64,000 nt of DNA from Aldehydirespirator sp965221185. Lineage in GTDB: Bacteria; Actinomycetota; Acidimicrobiia; Acidimicrobiales; Aldehydirespiratoraceae. Of this stretch, positions 8,478 through 16,602 are shown one piece after another. The translations under genes and the position numbers were made by a program. The DNA is taken from contig OZ244866.1 of assembly GCA_965221185.1 (NCBI GenBank), positions 1,550,001 through 1,614,000 on the forward strand, read 5' to 3'. Numbering within the stretch: position 1 is the stretch's first letter; each line of letters starts with the position of its first letter. The notes below the pieces were generated by a model. The model did not search any database and was not told the origin of the DNA. It was given only the letters and a program-made list of their open reading frames with translations.

Positions 8478-8496
8478 TACGGCCATTATACGGCCA
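8478..8496 (-). promoter_or_regulatory. Toxin-antitoxin promoter with direct-repeat operator around the -10 box
   Basis: TACGGCCA occurs at 8478-8485 and again at 8489-8496, one helical turn (11 bp) apart. Overlapping and between them, the minus strand reads a perfect TATAAT (complement of 8485-8490). This suits two ribbon-helix-helix dimers bound side by side on the -10 element. The antitoxin ATG is about 35 nt downstream. No convincing -35 is seen. Confidence 0.6.
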
Positions 8497-8542
8497 ATAC
8501 TCCTGGGTGGGGCAGAGCCGGGTGCGTGCCATGATGGGCGCC

Positions 8543-9241
8543 ATGACCGACAACGTCGACACGAGCACTGTGGACTTCCACTTCGACGTGCTGTGCCCGT
8601 GGGCCTACCAGACGTCAAAATGGATCCGGGACGTGCGCGCCCAGAACGGGCTGGAGATCAACTGGCGCTTCTTCAGCCTGGAGGAGATCAACCGCTTCGA
8701 GGGCAAGAAGCACCCGTGGGAGCGGCCCTGGTCCTACGGCTGGTCGCTGATGCGCATCGGGGCGGTGCTGCGCCGGACGAGCATGGACCAGCTCGATGCC
8801 TGGTACGAGCGCTCGGGCCGGGCCCTGCACGAGGAGGGCCTGCGAGTGCACGAGCCCGATGTTGCCCGGGCCCTGCTGGGCGAGATCGGCCTCGACCCGG
8901 CCACCGTGGACGCCGCCCTGGACGATCCCACCACCCACGACGAGGTGCGGGCCGAGCACGACCGGGCGGTGGCCGCGGGCGGCTTCGGGGTGCCGACGCT
9001 GTTCTTCGGCGACCAGGCCCTGTTCGGACCGGTGCTGATCGATCCGCCGACTGGGGCCGAGGCGATGCGCCTGTGGGAAGCGTTGACGGCCTGGCACGAG
9101 TTCCCGCACCTCTACGAGATCCAGCGACCCAAGTCCCGCAGCGACGAGCAGGTCATCGCCGAGGTCTTCCGCCCCTACATCGAGGCCCGCGACTGGGTGA
9201 GCATCAACCGGGGCGAGGTCATCGAGTTCGACCGCTCGTAA
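8543..9241 (+). CDS. DsbA-family oxidoreductase (Rv2466c/FrnE-like)
   Basis: 232 aa. Thioredoxin-fold DSBA domain: VDFHFDVLCPWAYQTSKWI at residues 9-27, then a helical insertion and GGFGVPTLFFGDQALFGPV near 150, which carries the cis-Pro of the fold (GVPT). The active site is CPWA, so only one cysteine is present rather than a CxxC. Actinobacterial relatives include mycothiol-dependent nitroreductases and FrnE-type proteins, so a thiol-linked reduction or glutathione-S-transferase-like role is plausible. ATGs at 8531 and 8534 are alternative starts. A copy of the dispersed repeat begins directly after the stop. Confidence 0.82.
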   Translation: MTDNVDTSTVDFHFDVLCPWAYQTSKWIRDVRAQNGLEINWRFFSLEEINRFEGKKHPWERPWSYGWSLMRIGAVLRRTSMDQLDAWYERSGRALHEEGLRVHEPDVARALLGEIGLDPATVDAALDDPTTHDEVRAEHDRAVAAGGFGVPTLFFGDQALFGPVLIDPPTGAEAMRLWEALTAWHEFPHLYEIQRPKSRSDEQVIAEVFRPYIEARDWVSINRGEVIEFDRS

Positions 9242-9381
9242 GAGGCCGAGCGGGTAGGCAGCATCTCATGTGGATCTTCGCGAGGTGGTCAGCGAGGCCG
9301 TGGCCCGAGCGGCCCGTGAGCGCAGCGAACAAGAGCGGGAAACACAGTGACCTACGGCGAGGCGGCGTCACCTGTCCGCAC
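9241..9381 (+). repeat. Dispersed repeat copy A
   Basis: Begins AGAGGCCGAGCGGGTAGGC at the stop codon of the DsbA-like gene, has a variable 40-nt middle, then the conserved core AGCGAGGCCGTGGCCCGAGC followed by GGCCCGTGAGCGCAGCGAAC and AAGAGCGGGAAACAC, and a right end with GCGAGGCGGCGTCACC. It fills most of the gap before the monooxygenase gene. Confidence 0.85.
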
Positions 9382-9408
9382 TGTCTCTAGAGCCGGCAGG
9401 ATCCGGCC

Positions 9409-11334
9409 GTGGACTCCGAGCACATCAAGCGGCTCATCGGTGCGTCCGACCTTCCCAGCCTGCTGGCCGCGCTGGCCCACGCCACCGGCGATGCGGCCCT
9501 CGCGCCCGATGAGTTGTGGCTGGACCCGAACCGAGCCCTGGAACCCGACGGGGGATGGGACGACGATCAACTGGCCCGGGCCCGCGAGTTGGCCGTCTCC
9601 GGCCTCGGACGCCTGACAGCCTCTGCCGCCGGAAGCCATCGGGGCCCCGATGACGCACTCGTACCATCCCTCATCGACTGGCTGACCGGCACCGACCTCG
9701 ACGACGGCTACCGAAGGATGCTCGCCGAGGAGCTCGCGGTCACTGGAGACCTGCGGGTGCCAGAGCCGATCACCGGCGGCACCTGGCCGACGGAGGGCGC
9801 CGCCCATCACCCGGTGGCCGTCATCGGAGCTGGGATGTCGGGCATCCTGGCCGCCCACCGCCTCAAGCAGGCCGGCATCGACTGCGTGGTGCTCGACAAG
9901 AACGACGATGTGGGCGGCACCTGGCTGGAGAACACCTATCCGGGCTGCCGGGTGGACGTCTTCAACCACGTGTACAGCTACTCCGGCGAGCAGCGCCCCG
10001 ACTGGCCCGAATACCACTCCAGCCAGCCGGTCCTGCTCGACTACTTCCGCGACTGCGCCCGACGGTGGGGGATAGGCGACCGGATCCGCTTCGGGTCCAG
10101 GGTCGAGTCCCTCACCTGGGACGACCAGGCCCGCCGCTGGAACCTGCGTGTCGAGAAGACCACCGGCGACGGTGCGGGCGCAGCCACCGAGACGATCTCA
10201 GTCTCCGCGGTGGTGTCGGCCGTCGGCCAGCTCAACCGGCCCCTGATTCCGGACATCGACGGCATGGACGACTTCGCCGGCCCCCACTTCCACAGCTCGG
10301 CCTGGCGCCACGACATCGACTGGCGGGACTTGAGGGTGGCCGTGATCGGCACCGGGGCCAGCGCCCTGCAGTTCATCCCCCATCTCGCCCAGCAGGCGGA
10401 CCACGTCACGGTCTTCCAGCGCACCCCGCCGTGGCTGATTCCCCGACCCGTGTACCACGAGCCGCTCGCTGAGAGCCTGCTGAGGCTCTTCGAGATCGTG
10501 CCCGGCTACGCCCACTGGTTCCGGCTGCGGTTGTTCTGGTGCACCCACGAGGGCACAGTCGGCGCCCTGCGGCGCGACCCCGCGTGGGACGGACCCCTTG
10601 AACAGTCCGTCAGCGCCCGCAACGACGAGGCTCGGAGCCTGCTGACCCTGTACCTGGAGTCGCAGTTCGGCGACCGGCCCGACCTGCTGGCCAAGGTCCT
10701 GCCCCGGTACCCGGTCGGCGCCAAGCGGGTGGTGCTCGACAACGGCATCTGGGCCAGCACGCTCAAGCGGCCCAGCGTGGAGCTGGTCAGCGACGGGATC
10801 GAGCGGATCGAGCCATCAGGGGTGCGGGGAGCCGACGGGCGACTGCACCGCGCCGACGTGATCGTGTACGGAACCGGGTTCCGGGCCTCTGAGTTCCTGA
10901 TGCCGATGCGGGTGGCCGGGCGGAGAGGCGCCGACCTGCACGCGACCTGGGCCGGCGACGCCCGGGCCTACAACGGCGTGTGCGTGCCCGGCTTCCCCAA
11001 CCTGTTCTTCCTCTACGGCCCGAACACCAACATCGTCGTCAACGGCAGCATCATCTACTTCGCGGAGTGCGCCGCCCACTATGTGGTCGAGTGCCTGCGG
11101 CTGCTGGCGGACCGCGGCGCGGCGGCCATGGACTGCCAGCCCGACGCCTACGAGCGATACGGGGAGCTGATGGATGAGCACAACTCGCAGATGGCCTGGG
11201 GCATCTCGCCGGTGAACAGCTGGTACAAGAGCCCCAGCGGCCGGGTGGCCCAGAACTGGCCCCTGCCGCTTGTCGACTACTGGCGCCAGACCCGCCGCCC
11301 CAACCCCGCCGACTTCGAGCTCCTGCAGGCCTAG
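9409..11334 (+). CDS. Baeyer-Villiger-type flavin monooxygenase
   Basis: 641 aa. FAD- and NADPH-dependent monooxygenase inserting oxygen next to a carbonyl. First Rossmann motif AVIGAGMSGILAAHRLKQAG (about residues 142-161) and GGTWLENTYPGCRVD near 176; the Baeyer-Villiger fingerprint F-x-G-x3-H-x3-W is present as FAGPHFHSSAW near 290, followed by the second Rossmann motif VAVIGTGASALQF near 312. An N-terminal extension of about 135 residues precedes the FAD domain, as in the longer cyclohexanone/steroid monooxygenase-like members. The GTG start is inferred. The stop TAG is the first triplet of repeat copy B. Confidence 0.9.
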   Translation: MDSEHIKRLIGASDLPSLLAALAHATGDAALAPDELWLDPNRALEPDGGWDDDQLARARELAVSGLGRLTASAAGSHRGPDDALVPSLIDWLTGTDLDDGYRRMLAEELAVTGDLRVPEPITGGTWPTEGAAHHPVAVIGAGMSGILAAHRLKQAGIDCVVLDKNDDVGGTWLENTYPGCRVDVFNHVYSYSGEQRPDWPEYHSSQPVLLDYFRDCARRWGIGDRIRFGSRVESLTWDDQARRWNLRVEKTTGDGAGAATETISVSAVVSAVGQLNRPLIPDIDGMDDFAGPHFHSSAWRHDIDWRDLRVAVIGTGASALQFIPHLAQQADHVTVFQRTPPWLIPRPVYHEPLAESLLRLFEIVPGYAHWFRLRLFWCTHEGTVGALRRDPAWDGPLEQSVSARNDEARSLLTLYLESQFGDRPDLLAKVLPRYPVGAKRVVLDNGIWASTLKRPSVELVSDGIERIEPSGVRGADGRLHRADVIVYGTGFRASEFLMPMRVAGRRGADLHATWAGDARAYNGVCVPGFPNLFFLYGPNTNIVVNGSIIYFAECAAHYVVECLRLLADRGAAAMDCQPDAYERYGELMDEHNSQMAWGISPVNSWYKSPSGRVAQNWPLPLVDYWRQTRRPNPADFELLQA

Positions 11335-11480
11335 AGGCCGAGCGAATAGACGCGAATCACTAGGCAACGTAGCAAGGCGCCGAGCGAGGCCGTGGCCCGA
11401 GCGGCCCGTGAGCGCAGCGAACAAGAGCGGGAAGCACAACGCCGCATCGCGAGGCGCTCGCAACCGTCTTGCGCCCGCTC
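11331..11480 (+). repeat. Dispersed repeat copy B
   Basis: Starts CTAGAGGCCGAGCG (its TAG is the monooxygenase stop), contains the core GAGGCCGTGGCCCGAGCGGC plus CCGTGAGCGCAGCGAACAAG, and continues to CGCGAGGCGCTCGCAAC. It occupies essentially the whole gap between the convergent monooxygenase and PEP carboxylase genes. One frame reads open as EAVARAARERSEQEREAQRR across the core. Confidence 0.85.
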
Positions 11481-11485
11481 CTGGC

Positions 11486-14254
11486 TCAGCCGGTGTTGCG
11501 CATGCCGGCGGCCACCCCGTTGACCGTGAGCAGCAGCGTTCGCAGCAGCAGATCGTCCTCGTCGGGGCTGCCGGCGAGCCCGCGGCGGTGCCGGGCCAGA
11601 AGTTCGACCTGCAGCACGTTGATCGGGTCGAGATAGGCGTCGCGCACCGCCAACGTCCGGCGCAGGATCGGCAGGTCCTCAAGCAGGCCCCTTCCGGTGA
11701 GCGCGGCCACCTCGGCCACGGTCCGGTCATACTCGTCGCATACCGCATCGAAGTGGCAGTGCAGGGACGGATCGACCAGTGTGGCCACGTAATGGCGGGC
11801 GATAGCCAGATCGGTCTTCAGAAGCGTCATCTCCACGTTCGACACGAACGTGCGGAAGAACTGCCACAGCCCGTACATGTCGTCCAGGTCGGACCCCCTG
11901 CCGGCGGATCGGACCGCGGCCAGCCCGGTGCCGACGCCGAACCAGCCCGGCACGATCTGGCGCGACTGCGTCCAGCCGAACACCCAGGGGATGGCCCGCA
12001 GCCCCTCGAGCCCCTCGTCGGCGCGGCTGCGCCGGGCCGGGCGGGAGCCGATGTTCATCTCGGCCAGTTCCTCCACCGGGGTGGAGGTCTTGAAGTACTC
12101 GACTAGGCCGGGGGCCTGCAGGAAGCCCCGATAGGCGTCGTAGGCGGCGTTCGAGGCGATCTCCATCACCTGGTCCCATCGACTGGTGGCCGCTGGGTCG
12201 TTGCGGGGCGACCGGTGCGCCATCGAAGCCTCGACTACGGCCGCGAAGGCCAAGTCGAGGTTGCGGTGGGCCAGCCGGGGCAGCCCGTACTTGTCGGCAA
12301 CCACCTCGCCCTGCTCGGTGATCTTGACCGAGCCGCTCACCGCGCCGGGCGGCTGGCCCAGAATCGACGCGTGGGTGGGTCCGCCGCCCCGGCCAACGGT
12401 GCCTCCCCGCCCATGGAACACCGTCACCCGCACGCCGGTGGCCGCTGAGACCTCGGCAATGGCCCTCAGCGCCTTATGGATCTCCCACTGCGAGGTGGTG
12501 ATGCCGCCGTCCTTGTTGGAGTCGGAGTAGCCGACCATCACCTCCTGCGTGCCGCCCCGCAGCTCGACGAGGCGCCGGTAGGGCTCCACCGCCAGCAGCT
12601 CCCGCAGCACCGGCCCGACCGAGCGCAGGTCGTCGATCGTCTCGAATAGAGGCACGAACCCGAGCCGGGCCACACCCGCTCCCAGGTCCACGAGCCCTGC
12701 CTCACGGGCCAGCACGGCCGGCGCCAGTACGTCGTCGACCCCGCGGGTCATCGACACGATGTAGCTCTGCACGATCTGGTCGCCCCTGGCGTCCATCTGC
12801 TGGCGCAGCACCCGGAACAGCTCCAACACGTCCTCGGCGTCGTCCCCCAGGGACCGACCGGGCAGCGCCAGCGGCCGGGGGCCGGCCAGCTCCTCGGCGA
12901 GCAACGCAGCCCGCTCGGCGCCCGAGAGCCCCGCATAGTCGATCCCCAGCGGCGCGAACAGGCGCGACAGCGCCCGGTGGTGGCGCTCGGCGTGCTCTCG
13001 AATGTCCAGGGTCGCGAGGTCGAATCCGATCATGGCCACGACGCGCCGGACCCGGGCCAGCCGGCCTCGGGCCAGGAGGCGGCCGCGGTTGGCCTCCAGC
13101 GACCGGGCAATCACGGCCAGGTCATGGGCCAGCTCGCCAGCCGAGTCGTAGGCCGCCGGGCCCGGCGTCCGCCTCGCCGCCTCGACCAGGCGCCGGTGGA
13201 TCACTGCCAGCCTCTGCCGGTAGGGCTCGCCCGCACTGAGCGTGTCGAACCGGGCCGTCACATCCGGGAACTCCTGATGATCGGCCACGAGCCGCCCGGC
13301 CAGCTCGTCAGAGACCCCTCTCACGGCCAGGCCCACGCTCAGCTCCGACGACAGCCCCTCGATCTCGCCCACCAGAACGCGCAGTGCCCGGTGACGCTGA
13401 AATTCCAGCACCTCCACTGTGGTGACCGGCGTTACGTTGGGGTTGCCATCCCGGTCGCCGCCCACCCACGAGCCGAAGCGGATGGGCGACCGGTCCGGAT
13501 CGAGCCCGCCGCCCAGAGAGGCCAGCACGGCGTCGATGTCGTCGAGCAGCTCGGGGACGCCCTGCACTGCGATCTCGGTGAGGAAGTAGAGGATTGACCG
13601 AGCCTCGTCCACCGGGTCGGGCCGCTGCCGACGCAGTTCGTCGGTCTGCCAGATGGCGTCGATCAGCTCGTCCACCCGGCGGTCCACCCGGCGCCGGGCC
13701 GTGTCGTCGGCTCCGGCATGGGCCCGCTGTTCGATAAGACTGGACACCTCGGCCAGCTTGTCGAGGATCGAACGGCGATTTGCCTCGGTGGGGTGGGCGG
13801 TGAACACGGGGCGCAGCTCGGCGGAGTTGACCATGGAGACAATCTCGTCGTCGGCGAAGCCCATGTGGCGGAGTCGGGCCACCATCTCGCCGAAGCGGTT
13901 GGCGCCGGCCGCCTGCTTCTCGGTGAGGTCGTCGATGCGGTGCACTTGCTCGGACGTGTTGGCCAGGTAGAAGTAGACGGTGAAGGCCCGGGCCAGGAGC
14001 CCGGCGTCGGCCACGTCCACATCGGCCAGCAGCTCGGCCAGGGCTGTGCTGTCCTCGTCGCTGCGACGCAGGCCGCGGGCCAAACGGCGGACCTGCTCGA
14101 CCCGCTCGAGCAGATCGGGGCCGTGCTGTCGGACCAGTGCGTCGCCGAGTTGGCCGCCGAGGCGGCGGATATCGCGGCGAAGGGCCGAATCGAGCTCTTC
14201 CAGCGCGCCGTCGAGCGTGAGTCCCGCCTCACGGTAGACCGACCCCTTGCCCAT
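11486..14254 (-). CDS. ppc: Phosphoenolpyruvate carboxylase
   Basis: 922 aa. Converts PEP and bicarbonate to oxaloacetate, replenishing the TCA cycle. Seen: the catalytic-His motif VFTAHPTEANRRS near residue 150; WVGGDRDGNPNVTP near 255; VMVGYSDSNKDGG near 555; FHGRGGTVGRGGGP near 590; and the canonical C-terminus ending in GMRNTG. Length is typical for bacterial enzymes. ATG at 14254 was chosen; a GTG three codons upstream (14263) is possible. It is read toward repeat copy B, with copy C upstream. It complements the glyoxylate-shunt enzyme encoded at 39.7-41 kb. Confidence 0.96.
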   Translation of the reverse strand: MGKGSVYREAGLTLDGALEELDSALRRDIRRLGGQLGDALVRQHGPDLLERVEQVRRLARGLRRSDEDSTALAELLADVDVADAGLLARAFTVYFYLANTSEQVHRIDDLTEKQAAGANRFGEMVARLRHMGFADDEIVSMVNSAELRPVFTAHPTEANRRSILDKLAEVSSLIEQRAHAGADDTARRRVDRRVDELIDAIWQTDELRRQRPDPVDEARSILYFLTEIAVQGVPELLDDIDAVLASLGGGLDPDRSPIRFGSWVGGDRDGNPNVTPVTTVEVLEFQRHRALRVLVGEIEGLSSELSVGLAVRGVSDELAGRLVADHQEFPDVTARFDTLSAGEPYRQRLAVIHRRLVEAARRTPGPAAYDSAGELAHDLAVIARSLEANRGRLLARGRLARVRRVVAMIGFDLATLDIREHAERHHRALSRLFAPLGIDYAGLSGAERAALLAEELAGPRPLALPGRSLGDDAEDVLELFRVLRQQMDARGDQIVQSYIVSMTRGVDDVLAPAVLAREAGLVDLGAGVARLGFVPLFETIDDLRSVGPVLRELLAVEPYRRLVELRGGTQEVMVGYSDSNKDGGITTSQWEIHKALRAIAEVSAATGVRVTVFHGRGGTVGRGGGPTHASILGQPPGAVSGSVKITEQGEVVADKYGLPRLAHRNLDLAFAAVVEASMAHRSPRNDPAATSRWDQVMEIASNAAYDAYRGFLQAPGLVEYFKTSTPVEELAEMNIGSRPARRSRADEGLEGLRAIPWVFGWTQSRQIVPGWFGVGTGLAAVRSAGRGSDLDDMYGLWQFFRTFVSNVEMTLLKTDLAIARHYVATLVDPSLHCHFDAVCDEYDRTVAEVAALTGRGLLEDLPILRRTLAVRDAYLDPINVLQVELLARHRRGLAGSPDEDDLLLRTLLLTVNGVAAGMRNTG

Positions 14255-14277
14255 GCCGCTCACTTAGCAGCCCCGCC

Positions 14278-14415
14278 GATAGGTGCCAGCGCATCGCAGC
14301 GCGGCGTGTTGATTCCCGCTCTTGTTCGCTGCGCTCACGGGCCGCTCGGGCCACGGCCTCGCTCGGCATTTCGTGAAGATCGTCATCAACTGCTGCCTAT
14401 CCGCTCGGCCTCTAG
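14278..14415 (-). repeat. Dispersed repeat copy C
   Basis: Minus-strand copy beginning CTAGAGGCCGAGCGGATAGG, whose TAG is the stop of the flavoprotein gene. It contains CCGAGCGAGGCCGTGGCCCG and CCCGTGAGCGCAGCGAACAA and ends near CGCTGCGATGCGCTGGCACC. It makes up almost all of the space between the flavoprotein gene and the PEP carboxylase start. Confidence 0.85.
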
Positions 14416-15644
14416 GCCGCAGCCCGGGTGCGACGCAGCAGCGGGTCGGCCAGCTTGAGCCCCCGGTCGGCCACCCCCAGCACCCGTGACGCCACGCCCG
14501 GAGTGTCTCCGTCGATCAGGTTGCCCATCACCTGGAGGGTGATGTTGGCCACTGCCTGGGTGCCCACGGCCAGGCGCAGGCCGTTGCGAAGTATCCAGGG
14601 ATGGCCGATGAGAAAGCTGAACCGCCGGCCGGTGCGCAGGAACCCGTCGAAGCGCTCGCCGATGATCCGGTTGTAGGCGCGGGGCGCGCCCGCCGGGTCG
14701 TCGAGGAACAGGTCGGCCAGGAGCATCCCCGACTCCAGGCCGTAGTCGATGCCCTCGCCGTTCATGGGATTGATCAGCCCGGCCGCGTCCCCGACCGCGG
14801 CCCACCCGGGCCCGTGGCGGCGGACCGCGCTCATGGGCAGCCTCCAGGCCCGGGGCCGCTCCAGGTAGTCGCCGAGCTCCCACTCGTCAGCCACCTGATC
14901 GCGATAGTCGTTCAACAGTCGGTTGAGGTTGAGCCTTCGGAAGCCCTTCATGGTGGACATCGATCCCGCTCCGATGTTCACCGTGCCGTCACCGGCCGGG
15001 AACATCCACCCGTAGCCGGGAACCCATCCGCCCTCGGCTCCCCGCAGGGTGAGGCAGGCCTCCAGGTGCCGGTCGGCGTGGCGGGGGCTCGGCGCATAGG
15101 TCCGGATGGCGAGGCCGAAGGGCTCGGAGTCGACCCGCTCCGCTCCCAGCATGCGGGCCGCCGCGCCGGGCGCGCCGGTAGCCAGCACCACCAAGTCGGC
15201 CGGCCAGCGCCCGCCCCCCTGGGCGCCCTCCACGCCGACGACCGTGCCGTCGTCCGCGAGGGCGGGCATGACCTCGGTGTCCCATACGATCTCGGCGCCG
15301 GCCGCCTCGGCCGCCTCGACGAGGTGCTTGTCAAGCGCCCGGCGGGGCCACACCGCTCCATGGGGGCCGAACCGGTTGTTGGCGGGCCATGACAGCTCTC
15401 GCCGTGTGTTTCCCGCGATCATGCGCAGCCCGTCGATGCGATGGGCGCCGTCGAGGTCTATGCCGAGCTCGTAGAGAGCGGCCACGGCCCTCGGGGTGAG
15501 CCCGTCGCCGCACACCTTGTCACGGCCGGGCGAGGCCTTCTCGAAAACAGTCACCCGGGCACCGCCCCGGGCGGCCCGTATGGCCGTGGCCGCGCCGGCC
15601 GGCCCGGCCCCGATCACGACCATGTCGCGTGGAGTCGGCGTCAT
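14412..15644 (-). CDS. Geranylgeranyl reductase family FAD-dependent oxidoreductase
   Basis: 410 aa. FAD enzyme of the geranylgeranyl/digeranylgeranyl reductase branch; actinobacterial members include MenJ, which saturates an isoprene unit of menaquinone. Seen: VVIGAGPAGAATAIRAARGG (residues 9-28), DKVCGDGLTPRAVAAL near 42 (the C-x-G-D substrate motif), WMFPAGDGTVNIGAG near 215 and GWAAVGDAAGLINPMNGEGI near 285 (second FAD motif). It lies 36 nt downstream of the zinc-ABC ATPase gene on the same strand. Quinone or membrane-lipid modification is inferred. Confidence 0.88.
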   Translation of the reverse strand: MTPTPRDMVVIGAGPAGAATAIRAARGGARVTVFEKASPGRDKVCGDGLTPRAVAALYELGIDLDGAHRIDGLRMIAGNTRRELSWPANNRFGPHGAVWPRRALDKHLVEAAEAAGAEIVWDTEVMPALADDGTVVGVEGAQGGGRWPADLVVLATGAPGAAARMLGAERVDSEPFGLAIRTYAPSPRHADRHLEACLTLRGAEGGWVPGYGWMFPAGDGTVNIGAGSMSTMKGFRRLNLNRLLNDYRDQVADEWELGDYLERPRAWRLPMSAVRRHGPGWAAVGDAAGLINPMNGEGIDYGLESGMLLADLFLDDPAGAPRAYNRIIGERFDGFLRTGRRFSFLIGHPWILRNGLRLAVGTQAVANITLQVMGNLIDGDTPGVASRVLGVADRGLKLADPLLRRTRAAA

Positions 15645-15680
15645 GGCGTCGTTCCGAGCCCAGACGGCTCTGCCCGCCCG

Positions 15681-16580
15681 CTAGTGGGCGTGGGGGCCGT
15701 GGCCGTGATGGCCGTGATGGCCGTGATCATGGCCGTGGCCGCGGTGGTCGTGGTCGTGGTCGTGGCTATGGCCGTGGCTGTGGCCGTCGCCGTGGCTGTG
15801 ACTGAGGCCGTGCTGGTCCTGGCTGTGGCCGTGATGGCCGTGATCATCGAGCACCATCATGTCCTGGTCGTGGTCGTGGTCGGCGTGGTCGCCGAGCAGC
15901 CGGTCCCCGAACGCCTCCCGCAGCCGTTCCTCGGTGAGCATCTCATCGGGGGTCCCGCAGGCCACCAGACGGTTGGCCATCAGCATCACCGAGTCGCAAT
16001 GCCGGGCCTCGTCGAGGTGGTGGGTGGTGATGATCACGATGGCGCCCCGCGACGAGTAATCCTCGATCACATCGAGGATCCGTTCCTGGCTGGGGATGTC
16101 CAAGCCGGTCACAGGCTCGTCGAGCATGATGACGTCGGGCTCACCGGCCAGCACCTGGGCGATTCTCACCCTTTGCTGCTGCCCTCCGCTGAGTTCGCCG
16201 AAGCTCCGGTTCGAGAACTGGTTAACGTGGAGCTGCTCGCCCGCCTCTCGCATGGCGGCCCGGTCGTCGCCCCTCAGCCGCCCGAGCAGCCCGCGCTTGC
16301 GGTAGCGGCCCATGGCCATCACCTCGCCCGCGGTGATCGGCATCCAGCAGGCGGGAAGGTGCTGGCACACGTAGGCCAGGTTCTCGGACATGCCGCTGAT
16401 GCGGCCCGAGGTCGGCTTCTCCAAGCCGGCCAGGCACTCCAGCATGGTCGTCTTGCCCGATCCGTTGATGCCCATCACCGCCGTGGCCGTGCCCGGCTCG
16501 AACGTGTGGGTCACCCCTTCGAGGGCGGTGACATGGTCGAACCTTACGGTGAGGTCCTCCAAGTCGACGGCGTTCACCAT
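15681..16580 (-). CDS. znuC: Zinc ABC transporter ATP-binding protein with long His-rich tail
   Basis: 299 aa. ATPase of a metal ABC importer. Walker A GINGSGKTT (about residues 36-44), signature LSGGQQQRVRIAQ near 138, Walker B VIMLDEPVTGLD near 158 and the switch His in IITTHHLDE near 192. The last 60 or so residues are almost entirely His/Asp/Gly (HGDGHSHGHSHDHDHDHRGH and similar), a probable zinc-binding tail. The cognate binding protein and permease appear to be those at 31.5-33.6 kb, 15 kb away. ATG at 16580 lies 22 bp from the divergent dioxygenase gene. A manganese or cobalt substrate is possible, but the tail argues for zinc. Confidence 0.88.
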   Translation of the reverse strand: MVNAVDLEDLTVRFDHVTALEGVTHTFEPGTATAVMGINGSGKTTMLECLAGLEKPTSGRISGMSENLAYVCQHLPACWMPITAGEVMAMGRYRKRGLLGRLRGDDRAAMREAGEQLHVNQFSNRSFGELSGGQQQRVRIAQVLAGEPDVIMLDEPVTGLDIPSQERILDVIEDYSSRGAIVIITTHHLDEARHCDSVMLMANRLVACGTPDEMLTEERLREAFGDRLLGDHADHDHDQDMMVLDDHGHHGHSQDQHGLSHSHGDGHSHGHSHDHDHDHRGHGHDHGHHGHHGHGPHAH

Positions 16581-16590
16581 GACCCAACGG

Positions 16591-16596
16591 TATATT
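16591..16596 (+). promoter_or_regulatory. Probable -10 box for a leaderless dioxygenase transcript
   Basis: TATATT ends 6 nt before the dioxygenase ATG at 16603, so transcription would begin at or next to the start codon. No good -35 is visible upstream, where the sequence is already inside the divergent znuC-like gene. Confidence 0.4.
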
Positions 16597-16602
16597 CCCC
16601 CC

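Noticed and set aside
12977..13597. Plus-strand frames within the PEP carboxylase region
   Set aside because: All lie opposite a gene with every PEPC motif in place.
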